Positions 1 to 7,088 of a stretch of 64,000 bases of DNA are shown piece after piece. A program made the translations under genes and the position numbers. Positions within the stretch are counted from its first letter, which is position 1, and each line of letters starts with the position of its first letter. Source of the stretch: Kushneria pakistanensis (lineage in GTDB: Bacteria > Pseudomonadota > Gammaproteobacteria > Pseudomonadales > Halomonadaceae); the NCBI RefSeq assembly GCF_014652795.1, contig NZ_BMZM01000002.1, forward strand, positions 310,001 through 374,000, given 5' to 3'. The notes beneath the pieces were generated by a model that made no database searches, was not told the origin of the DNA, and was given only the letters and a program-made list of their open reading frames with translations.

Positions 1-40
1 AGCGCCCTTCTCCTGATAGCGTCCTGATAGCGAACACAAC

Positions 41-70
41 AACGCCATCGACCCTGCGGTCGATGGCGTT
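41..70 (-). terminator. Terminator of the narHJI-ppiC operon
   Basis: A perfect 12-bp inverted repeat (41-52 with 59-70, 6-nt loop) lies about 40 nt past the ppiC stop codon. On the minus strand it is followed by a moderately T-rich stretch. I read it as the transcription stop of the narHJI-ppiC operon. Confidence 0.75.
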
Positions 71-112
71 TGTCGTATGGCGGATGTTGTTTCAACGACT
101 CGAGCGGTCTGC

Positions 113-928
113 CTACTGCATCATTGCGCCGCCGGCCTCGTCATCCAGGGCAATGCCGGTCACGCCGATCTCCTCGGCCAGCGCCAGCAGGTAGTGGCGC
201 AGGGCACGTCGGGTGGCCTGCTCGCGCAGGGTGTGGCGCACGCGGTCGATCACGGCGTCCAGTGGCAGCGGTTCTCCCTCGATATGCCTGTCCACCTGCA
301 CCAGGTGCCAGCCGTAGCGCGAGGCCAGCGGGCGGTCATGCAGGCCCTCGGGGAGGCGTTTGAGGGCATCATCAAGTTCCGGCACGGTCTGACCCGGGGA
401 GAGTTCCCCCAGCGCGCCACCGCTCTCCCTTGATGGGCAGGCAGAAAAACGCAGGGCAAATTCGTCAAAGCGCTCCGGGTGCTCGGAAAGCTCAAGAAGC
501 AGGGATTCTCCCTGCGTTTTCATTTCGTCACGGCCTTCGTCATCATCCGGTGCCGCCGGCAGCAGGATGTGGCGCACGCGATAGCGTGGCGGCGTGCAAA
601 AGCGCTCGCGGTTGGCCTCAAAGTAGCGCTCGCAGGTGGCGTCATCGGGTTCGGGTGTGGTCAGCGCCTGTTCCAGCAGGGCACTGACGCGCACCTGTTC
701 ATCATCCGTGGTGTCATCAAGGCCCTGCTCATGGGCTTGCTGGCGCAATAGCTCACGAATGACCAGCGCCCGCGCCGCGGCCAGCTGCGCCTCTTCGGGC
801 GAGTCAGCGACGTGATACTGCATCTCGCCGGCAATCTCGGCCGGGTCGATGGGGGTATCGCCCACGTGAATGGGCGGCAGGGCCAGGGTCGGATCATTCG
901 GCAGCGTTTGTGTGTCGATCATCTGCAT
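113..928 (-). CDS. PpiC/parvulin-type peptidylprolyl isomerase of the nar operon
   Basis: This 271-residue protein has a parvulin rotamase domain at roughly residues 115-215, seen as the RVRHIL start, the SGGALGEL segment and the final GWHLVQVD strand. The N-terminal third is helical and acidic, and the last 50 residues are charged. There is no signal peptide, so it should act in the cytoplasm. It starts 12 nt after narI, in the last position of the operon, the place occupied by a ppiC gene in Pseudomonas nar operons. A likely role is help in folding or maturing NarG/NarH before membrane attachment; that role is inferred from position only. Confidence 0.85.
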   Translation of the reverse strand: MQMIDTQTLPNDPTLALPPIHVGDTPIDPAEIAGEMQYHVADSPEEAQLAAARALVIRELLRQQAHEQGLDDTTDDEQVRVSALLEQALTTPEPDDATCERYFEANRERFCTPPRYRVRHILLPAAPDDDEGRDEMKTQGESLLLELSEHPERFDEFALRFSACPSRESGGALGELSPGQTVPELDDALKRLPEGLHDRPLASRYGWHLVQVDRHIEGEPLPLDAVIDRVRHTLREQATRRALRHYLLALAEEIGVTGIALDDEAGGAMMQ

Positions 929-940
929 GGTGTTGTCTCC

Positions 941-1621
941 TCAGGCGCGGCGGCGTACCAGCTGATAGCGACGGCCGATGTAGCCAAACGGCGCGCTCCA
1001 GGCGTGGACCAGACGGGTGAAGGGGAACACCATCACGATGGTCAGGCCGACGAAGATGTGCAGCTTGTAGATCACGCCTACATCCATCAGATGGCTGGCG
1101 GCGTTGGAGCGGAAAAAGACGATGGACTGTGCCCACTCGGCCAGCGGCAGCATCACACTGCCATCGAGATGTTCAGTCGCGGAAATGATGGTCAAGAGCC
1201 CCAGCGTGACCTGCACCATCAGCAGGATCAAAATGACGTTATCACTGCGGCTGGAACTGGCGCGTACGCGAGGGTCGGTCAGCCGACGGTGGAGCAGGAT
1301 CAGACCGCCTGCCAGGCAGAAAATGCCGGCAATGCCGCCCACGAGGATCGCCATGATCTGTTTGTTGCCGGGCGTGATGGCCCATTCATAGGCCCAGTGC
1401 GGGGTCAAAAGCCCGACCAGGTGACCAAAAAAGATCACGATGATACCGATGTGGAACATGTTGCTGCCCAGGCGCATGCGGCGCTTGCTGAGCATCTGGC
1501 TCGACCCGGTTTTCCAGGTGTACTGCGCGTGGTCAAAGCGCAGGATGCTGCCGAGCAGAAAGACCGTACCGGCAAGATAGGGATAGAAGCCGAACAGCAG
1601 GGTATGGGCGTAATCCATCAT
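941..1621 (-). CDS. narI: Respiratory nitrate reductase gamma subunit (cytochrome b) NarI
   Basis: This 226-residue protein matches the usual NarI length of about 225. It has five hydrophobic helices starting at HTLLFGFYPYLAGTVFLL. Histidines in helix 2 (SNMFHIGIIVIFFGHLVG) and in the last helices (YKLHIFVG and RLVHAWSAP) fit the ligands of the two b hemes. NarI anchors NarGH to the inner membrane and passes electrons from quinol to NarH. A GAGGGAG ribosome site precedes the start, which is the first of two adjacent ATG codons. It lies 32 nt after narJ. Confidence 0.97.
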   Translation of the reverse strand: MMDYAHTLLFGFYPYLAGTVFLLGSILRFDHAQYTWKTGSSQMLSKRRMRLGSNMFHIGIIVIFFGHLVGLLTPHWAYEWAITPGNKQIMAILVGGIAGIFCLAGGLILLHRRLTDPRVRASSSRSDNVILILLMVQVTLGLLTIISATEHLDGSVMLPLAEWAQSIVFFRSNAASHLMDVGVIYKLHIFVGLTIVMVFPFTRLVHAWSAPFGYIGRRYQLVRRRA

Positions 1622-1653
1622 GATGTGACTCCCTCAAGCTCAATGACTGGTGC

Positions 1654-2388
1654 TCAATGACAACGATCGCTGGCGGCATCCATCATGCGCACCGGTGAGA
1701 CCTGTTCACGCTCGTTCTGGCGCTGCTGCGCGCGGCGTTGCCCGGCTGCGGACTGCACCGCGCAGTCCTGATCGGAGGTAGCGGAAAAGCGCACGGCTTC
1801 CTCTTCCCACACCGCATCCAGCGCCGCCGGCGTGTCATCACGCTTTTCCTGGCGCACCTTGTCCTGATGCTCGGTGATCTCATCCTCGGCACCGATCAGC
1901 GCCAAAAGCGTGGCCGTGGCCAGTGCCTGGTCGGCCTCGCGCTCCTCGAGCCGTGCCGTCAGGCGCGCCAGAATATGGGCAATCTCACCGAGCTGGCCGG
2001 CAATCTCGGCCTCTTCTCGCGTCGAGAGAAACTCCAGAAACAGCGGCAGATAGTCGGGAAGCTCGCGGGCATCGAGTTCAAACCCCGCCTCGCGATACTG
2101 GGCCAGCAGATCGACCATCGCCTGGCCGCGGTCCCGCGACTCGCCGTGGACATGTTCAAACAGCAGCAGCGAGGTCGAGCGGCCCTTGTCAAAGAGCGCT
2201 ACATATTCGGCCTGCAGATCGAGCAGATCGCCCTGAGCGATGCGGCGAATCCAGCCGACCAGCGTTTCCCGCCGCAGGGGCGAGAGCCGGGTCTCTTCCT
2301 TGATCACCGCCGTCATCTCGGGGGCGGCCTGCTGCAGGGCCCTGGTGGGGTAATCCAGCAGCCGTGCCAGTACGATCAGACTACGCAT
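1654..2388 (-). CDS. narJ: Nitrate reductase assembly chaperone NarJ (delta subunit)
   Basis: This all-helical, acidic protein of 244 residues begins MRSLIVLARLLDYPT, typical for NarJ/TorD-family redox chaperones. It includes the family segment LPDYLPLFLEFLS. NarJ binds apo-NarG during molybdenum cofactor insertion and is not part of the mature enzyme. The frame stays open further upstream, but the ATG at 2388 overlaps the narH stop by 8 nt and gives the family-typical N-terminus, so I chose it. The C-terminal 70 residues are charged and low in complexity (QRRAQQRQNEREQ), longer than in E. coli. Confidence 0.93.
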   Translation of the reverse strand: MRSLIVLARLLDYPTRALQQAAPEMTAVIKEETRLSPLRRETLVGWIRRIAQGDLLDLQAEYVALFDKGRSTSLLLFEHVHGESRDRGQAMVDLLAQYREAGFELDARELPDYLPLFLEFLSTREEAEIAGQLGEIAHILARLTARLEEREADQALATATLLALIGAEDEITEHQDKVRQEKRDDTPAALDAVWEEEAVRFSATSDQDCAVQSAAGQRRAQQRQNEREQVSPVRMMDAASDRCH

Positions 2389-3982
2389 GGCGGTTCTCCT
2401 CATCACCGGCGTGCGCTTCTTCTTCCGGCTCGTAGCGCGCCACCTCGGGTTCGTAGTGCGAGACCACCGGCTTGACCAGGGTGCTGGTATGCTTGCGCCC
2501 GCCAAACAGGCTGCCGTTGCTGTCGCCGCCGTTGCAGCCCTGACCAAACGAGAAGCCACAGCCGCCGCGTTCGGGGAACGCCTCGCGGGCCTGTTCCCGG
2601 TGGGTAGACGGAATGACGAAGCGGTCCTCGAAATCGGCCAGCGCCAGATAACGATACATCTCCTCGATCTGGGCTTTGGTCAGCCCTGCCGCTTCCAGCA
2701 CCTCGGTGGCCTCGCGGCCTTCGACCTGCTGGGCGCGCTTGTAAAGGCGCATCGCCATCAAACGCTTGAGGGCGCGGACCACGGGTTCTTCTTCTCCGGC
2801 AGTGAGCAGGTTGGCCAGATAGCGCACCGGAATACGCAGCGATTCGATATCCGGCAGCACGCCGTCGGAAGGCACATCGCCCAGGTCAAAGGCGGACTGA
2901 ATCGGTGACAGTGGCGGCACATACCAGACCATCGGCAGGGTGCGGTATTCCGGGTGCAGCGGCAGGGCCAGCTGCCATTCGATGGCAAGCTTGTAGATCG
3001 GCGAGGCCTGAGCAGCTACGAGCACGTTCTCTTCGATGCCGTCGCGGCGGGCCTGAGCGATCACTTCCGGGTCGTTTGGATCGAGGAAGATCTCGCACTG
3101 GCGATGGTAGAGATCCTGCTCATCGGGGCTGGCGGCGACTTCCTCGATGCGATCGGCGTCATAAAGCAGCACACCAATGGAGCGAATACGGCCCACACAG
3201 GTTTCCGAACAGATGGTCGGCATGCCTGATTCGATACGCGGATAGCAGAAGATGCACTTCTCGGATTTGCCGCTTTTCCAGTTGTAGTAAATCTTCTTGT
3301 ACGGGCAGCCCGACACGCACATGCGCCAGCCGCGGCACTTGTCCTGGTCGATCAGCACGATGCCGTCTTCTTCACGCTTGTAGATCGCCCCGCTCGGGCA
3401 GGACGCCACGCACGCCGGGTTCAGGCAGTGCTCGCAGAGCCTGGGCAGATACATCATGAAGGTGTTTTCAAACTGCCCGTAGATGTCGGCCTGAATGCGA
3501 TCGAAGTTCTTGTCCTTGCGGCGCTTTTCAAACTCGGTGCCCAGGATCTCTTCCCAGTTCGGGCCCCACTCGATCTTTTTCATGCGCTGACCGCTGATCA
3601 GCGAGCGCGGACGCGCCACCGGCTGATGCTTGCCGGGGCCGGCGCGGTGCAGGTGCTGGTAGTCGAAATCAAACGGCTCGTAGTAGTCATCGATTTCGGG
3701 CAGTTCGGGGTTGGAAAAGAGCTTGGCCAGCACGCGAAAGCGCCCGCCGATGCGGGGCTCAATGGCACCATCCTCACGCCGCAGCCAGCCGCCCTTCCAC
3801 TTCTGCTGGTTCTCCCACTCCTTCGGGTAACCGATACCGGGCTTGGTTTCGACGTTGTTGAACCAGGCATATTCCATGCCTTCGCGACTGGTCCAGACGT
3901 TCTTGCAGGTTACGGAGCAGGTATGGCAACCGATGCACTTGTCCAGGTTCAGCACCATGCCTACCTGTGAGCGAATTTTCAT
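2381..3982 (-). CDS. narH: Respiratory nitrate reductase beta subunit (Fe-S) NarH
   Basis: This 533-residue subunit carries the four iron-sulfur clusters that link NarI to NarG. Cys16, 19, 22 and 26 (CIGCHTCSVTCK) form one motif. Mid-protein motifs are CEHCLNPACVASCP and CRGWRMCVSGCP; the Trp in the latter replaces a Cys and is the hallmark of the [3Fe-4S] cluster. These are followed by CIFCYPR and CSETC. The start MKIRSQVGMVLNLDK is the standard NarH N-terminus and has GGAGG upstream. The C-terminal tail is extended and acidic. No narG precedes it: the next upstream gene is divergent, and narG lies 14.6 kb away. FNR-like and NarL-like sites sit at 4080-4134. Confidence 0.97.
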   Translation of the reverse strand: MKIRSQVGMVLNLDKCIGCHTCSVTCKNVWTSREGMEYAWFNNVETKPGIGYPKEWENQQKWKGGWLRREDGAIEPRIGGRFRVLAKLFSNPELPEIDDYYEPFDFDYQHLHRAGPGKHQPVARPRSLISGQRMKKIEWGPNWEEILGTEFEKRRKDKNFDRIQADIYGQFENTFMMYLPRLCEHCLNPACVASCPSGAIYKREEDGIVLIDQDKCRGWRMCVSGCPYKKIYYNWKSGKSEKCIFCYPRIESGMPTICSETCVGRIRSIGVLLYDADRIEEVAASPDEQDLYHRQCEIFLDPNDPEVIAQARRDGIEENVLVAAQASPIYKLAIEWQLALPLHPEYRTLPMVWYVPPLSPIQSAFDLGDVPSDGVLPDIESLRIPVRYLANLLTAGEEEPVVRALKRLMAMRLYKRAQQVEGREATEVLEAAGLTKAQIEEMYRYLALADFEDRFVIPSTHREQAREAFPERGGCGFSFGQGCNGGDSNGSLFGGRKHTSTLVKPVVSHYEPEVARYEPEEEAHAGDEENRHA

Positions 3983-4079
3983 GATCACGGCCTCCAGGAA
4001 GATTGCGCATTGGGCTGTCCGCCACCGACAGGATGCGCAGTTATGGGGCCAATCGTGCGCGCGGTGATCAATGGTGGTT

Positions 4080-4093
4080 TTGATGCAGGTCAA
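4080..4093 (-). promoter_or_regulatory. FNR/DNR-type box upstream of narH
   Basis: TTGATGCAGGTCAA matches the FNR/ANR/DNR consensus TTGAY-N4-RTCAA in both half-sites. Its centre lies about 104 nt before the narH start, which leaves room for a class II promoter with a leader of about 60 nt. It implies that narHJI has its own anaerobic (or NO-responsive) promoter. Confidence 0.8.
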
Positions 4094-4118
4094 GGCTGGC
4101 GGGGGCGGGAACGGGGGA

Positions 4119-4134
4119 TACCTCTTTGGAGGTA
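4119..4134 (-). promoter_or_regulatory. NarL 7-2-7 binding site upstream of narH
   Basis: TACCTCTTTGGAGGTA consists of two inverted heptamers spaced by 2 nt. It matches the NarL/NarP consensus TACYYMT-N2-AKRRGTA at 13 of 14 positions. It lies 25 nt upstream of the FNR-like box relative to narH, the usual order in nitrate-induced promoters. A further single heptamer (minus-strand TACCCCT) is at 4228-4234. Confidence 0.8.
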
Positions 4135-4417
4135 GATAGCGGGGCGCTGGATAAAAACTTTAAATTCAGTGGTTTGATGAATTTTTAGGAATTGATTGGG
4201 AAGGAGTTCAGGAGACAGGGGTTCTTTAGGGGTAATCAAAATATTAGCAATGATTTGATTGTGATGTTGCTGACTGCCCTTACTCAACCTTGCCCACCGC
4301 AAACTTTCTCCTACCCGTTATTACGCACCGGACACGCAAGCATCTTGTAACCGTCATCTACCGCGCCTAGCGTCGATTCGGCAGGTCTTTCCCACTTCCT
4401 TGTTGAGGATTCGCACC

Positions 4418-6457
4418 ATGCCCCTGTTCGACCGTCCGTTTCTCACTACCTCCCCCCGCGACGCCTTTGATATCGACATGGCTCGCCTGGCGGATTTCAG
4501 CGCCGATGATTTCGATCTCGTCGCCCACCGCGGCGCCAGCGGCTACCGCCCCGAACATACGCTGGAGGCGTACCGCGTGGCCATCGAGCAGGGCGCCGAT
4601 ACCATCGAGCCTGACCTGGTACCCACAAAAGATGGTGTGCTGGTCGCGCGTCACGAAAATCTGCTCAATGACACCACCGACGTGGCCGAGCATCCCGAGT
4701 TTGCGGAGCGCTACACCACCAAAAGCATCGACGGTCGTGATTACTCGGGCTGGTTCACCGAGGACTTCACGCTGGCCGAGCTCAAGACGATGGGCGCACG
4801 CGAGCGTATCCCCGAGATCCGCGGCGACAACATCGCCTATAACGACAAGTTCGAGATCGCCACCCTGGAGGAGATGATCGCGCTGGTGCGTGAGGTGGAA
4901 GCCGAGACCGGGCGCGAAATCGCCATCATGCCCGAGCTCAAGCATCCGACGTATTTTGCAAAGGAAGGCACCCTGCTCAGCGGTGAGCCGATCAACATCG
5001 ATACCAGCCAGCGGCTGATCGATACCCTGGTGGCGGCGGATTTTACCGACCCCGACCGCGTGGCGATTCAGTCGTTCGAAGTGGAAAACCTGATGCGGCT
5101 GGATAAATCCATCATGCCGGAGGCGGGTGTGGATCTGCCGCTGGTACAGCTGATTGGCGGTGGCGGCACGCCCTGGGACATCCAGTACAATCTCAATCGC
5201 GACAATGACGGTGCCAACCGCTGTGCCTACAAGGATCTGGATATCAGGGTCACGGCGGAGACCACCTATAGCGATCTCTGGACGCCGGAAGGCGCCATGG
5301 CAGTGGCCGGCTACGCCGATATTCTGGGACCGTCGAAAAGCGTGATCCTGCCGACCCGCGAGCTGTCGGTACCGGTGGATGGGGACGGCAATGGCCAGGC
5401 GCAGGTCAGTCAGGTGGCGACCGGTGTGCAGAGTGCGCTGGTGGCCAACGCTCACGCCGCGGGTCTTGAGGTGGTGCCCTACACCCTGCGCAATGAGGAG
5501 AGTTTTCAGGCGCTGCATCCGGACGGCACGCTGCGCACGCCCGTGGAGGAGTATGTCGGGCTGATCTCGACCGGCATCGACGGCGTGTTCACCGACTTTC
5601 CCGCCAACGGACGTCAGATCATCGATCAGCTGGATGCCGGCGCAGGTGTCATCGCGCATGATCGCAGCGATATCGCCCTGCGCGAGCTGCTGGTGCTCGA
5701 CAGCAGCGAGCTGAACGCATCACACGGCACCCCGGGGCTGGATGTGGCGCTGTATAGCGGTGACGGCACCCTGACCCTGCCGTTTAATGTGGAAAACGCC
5801 CGGCTGCGCGGTACCGATGACACCACCGTGGTGGGCCACGTGGGCAATAACATCATCGCCGGCAACGCCGGGGATAACGTGATCTACAGCGGTGGCGGTC
5901 AGAACATGATCGACGGTGGCTACGGCCACGACGTGCTGGTGCTGCCCGGTACTGCCTATGACTACAGCATGGATATTGTCGGCAGTCGGGCCGTAATCAC
6001 CGATCGCAGCGGCGATCAGACCCAGGCGATCAACATTCAGGAGGTTGCCTTTACCGACAGCGATGTACGCTGGGGGCTTTTTGCCACCGGGCAGGCGGAA
6101 TACTCCGGCGTTTCACGTGCCTTTCTGGGCCACGGGCCGGACGCGGATACACAGAGCATCATCGCCACCATTAGCCGCCGTGGCATCGAGCTGGAAGATC
6201 TGGGCGGTGGGCTGGAATACACCACCACGTTCCGTGAGCGCAGTGATGCACTCGATGACAGCGAGTTCGTGCAGACGCTCTATATCAACGTGCTGGGCCA
6301 GGCGCCCGATGACGAGAGTCTGGCGTTCTGGACCGAAAAGCTGGAAGACGAAGAGATCAGTCGTGCGGAACTGGCCTGGGACATCGGCACCAGCGATGAC
6401 TATGCCCAGGTGGTGGCGCTGGTCGATCCGGGTCAGGAGTGGTGGGCTGCGGCGTAA
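4418..6457 (+). CDS. Secreted glycerophosphodiester phosphodiesterase with RTX-like and DUF4214 C-terminal regions
   Basis: This 679-residue protein begins with a GDPD catalytic domain (about residues 25-415). HRGASGYRPEHTLEAY, the EPDLVPTKDGVLVARHE segment and TGIDGVFTDFP are the family hallmarks. It would hydrolyse glycerophosphodiesters to glycerol 3-phosphate and an alcohol. Residues about 470-515 are glycine/asparagine/aspartate-rich calcium-binding style repeats (GNNIIAGNAGDNVIYSGGG). The last 60 residues fit DUF4214 (FVQTLYINVLGQAPDDESLAFW). There is no N-terminal signal peptide; with the RTX-like region this points to type I secretion, but no type I transporter is present here. The ATG at 4418 follows a GAGG ribosome site. 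It is monocistronic, with a terminator at 6467. Confidence 0.9.
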   Translation: MPLFDRPFLTTSPRDAFDIDMARLADFSADDFDLVAHRGASGYRPEHTLEAYRVAIEQGADTIEPDLVPTKDGVLVARHENLLNDTTDVAEHPEFAERYTTKSIDGRDYSGWFTEDFTLAELKTMGARERIPEIRGDNIAYNDKFEIATLEEMIALVREVEAETGREIAIMPELKHPTYFAKEGTLLSGEPINIDTSQRLIDTLVAADFTDPDRVAIQSFEVENLMRLDKSIMPEAGVDLPLVQLIGGGGTPWDIQYNLNRDNDGANRCAYKDLDIRVTAETTYSDLWTPEGAMAVAGYADILGPSKSVILPTRELSVPVDGDGNGQAQVSQVATGVQSALVANAHAAGLEVVPYTLRNEESFQALHPDGTLRTPVEEYVGLISTGIDGVFTDFPANGRQIIDQLDAGAGVIAHDRSDIALRELLVLDSSELNASHGTPGLDVALYSGDGTLTLPFNVENARLRGTDDTTVVGHVGNNIIAGNAGDNVIYSGGGQNMIDGGYGHDVLVLPGTAYDYSMDIVGSRAVITDRSGDQTQAINIQEVAFTDSDVRWGLFATGQAEYSGVSRAFLGHGPDADTQSIIATISRRGIELEDLGGGLEYTTTFRERSDALDDSEFVQTLYINVLGQAPDDESLAFWTEKLEDEEISRAELAWDIGTSDDYAQVVALVDPGQEWWAAA

Positions 6458-6466
6458 GGCATGATC

Positions 6467-6494
6467 AGGCCCCTGTCTGGTGGCGGGGGCCTTT
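6467..6494 (+). terminator. Terminator after the phosphodiesterase gene
   Basis: AGGCCCC and GGGGCCT form a stem around an 11-12-nt loop and are followed by a short T run, 10 nt past the stop codon. Confidence 0.6.
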
Positions 6495-6539
6495 GAGGTG
6501 CGCTCGTCCATGCCTCATGACGACATGGGGCACAAACGC

Positions 6540-6923
6540 TTACTGGTAATACTCCACGATGGCCTGGCCCTGTTCACCGCTGTCGACCGGCACGGTAAAG
6601 CTGTTGTCGGGATGGCTGGCGGCGTTGGCATCATGCAGCAGCACCTCATCATCAAACCGAAGCGCCATCGGATCACCGACGTGGGTGTCGGTAAATTCGC
6701 TGAGTGCGCCGCTGCACTCGGGTGAGTCAATCAGATCGACCGTAACGACCGGCTTCGATGCCTCGTCATGCTCCAGGGCAATGCGGTCGACACAGTCTTT
6801 GTCGATGGCATGCGTATAGCTGCCGGATTCGAACACCAGCCCGTCATCGGCGTGGTCAGGTGCCTCACCGGTACAGCCGGCAAGCGCAGCGAGAATGGCG
6901 AACGAACAAAGGTGGGCTTTCAT
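6540..6923 (-). CDS. Small lipoprotein with a SecD P1-head-like domain
   Basis: This 127-residue protein has a lipoprotein signal peptide (MKAHLCSFAILAALAGC, lipobox LAGC, Cys17). The mature part is acidic. Its second half (ALSEFTDTHVGDPMALRFDDEVLLHDA) resembles the segment of the SecDF periplasmic P1 head that in SecD reads roughly 'F..xT..xxGxxlAixldgxV'. No SecD membrane part is present. I infer a stand-alone outer-membrane or periplasmic lipoprotein; the substrate is unknown. It lies between two convergent neighbours and has no operon partners. The Cys pair C44/C70 could form a disulfide. Confidence 0.7.
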   Translation of the reverse strand: MKAHLCSFAILAALAGCTGEAPDHADDGLVFESGSYTHAIDKDCVDRIALEHDEASKPVVTVDLIDSPECSGALSEFTDTHVGDPMALRFDDEVLLHDANAASHPDNSFTVPVDSGEQGQAIVEYYQ

Positions 6924-7088
6924 GGGGAAGTCACTCTTTTGTCAGGTGAGACGGAGGTTCTGGCCAATACTGTAGCTCCGAAACCGGATACCGGCAGGGC
7001 TCATGGCGGCCTCAGGTGGGCAGCTGATCAGCCCTGCACTGGCAAACACGTCGCCAGCGCGGGCCGTTTCCTGTCCAAACTCTGATAT

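Larger units (their letters stand above)
3983..4417. other. AT-richer intergenic region between narH and the phosphodiesterase gene
   Basis: These 435 nt separate two divergent genes and are visibly AT-richer than the surroundings between about 4140 and 4270. Besides the FNR and NarL sites there is an inverted pair AATCAAA/TTTGATT (4234-4240 and 4254-4260). No coding sequence, mobile-element end or narG remnant is recognisable. Confidence 0.6.

Noticed and set aside
4340-4357. CCGTCAT upstream of the phosphodiesterase as a Pho box
   Set aside because: Only one 7-bp half fits; the position 11 nt upstream matches at 3 of 7 bases.
6108-6119. CGTTTCACGTGC as a second parS
   Set aside because: Only one half matches; the right arm is wrong and the site lies inside a coding region.
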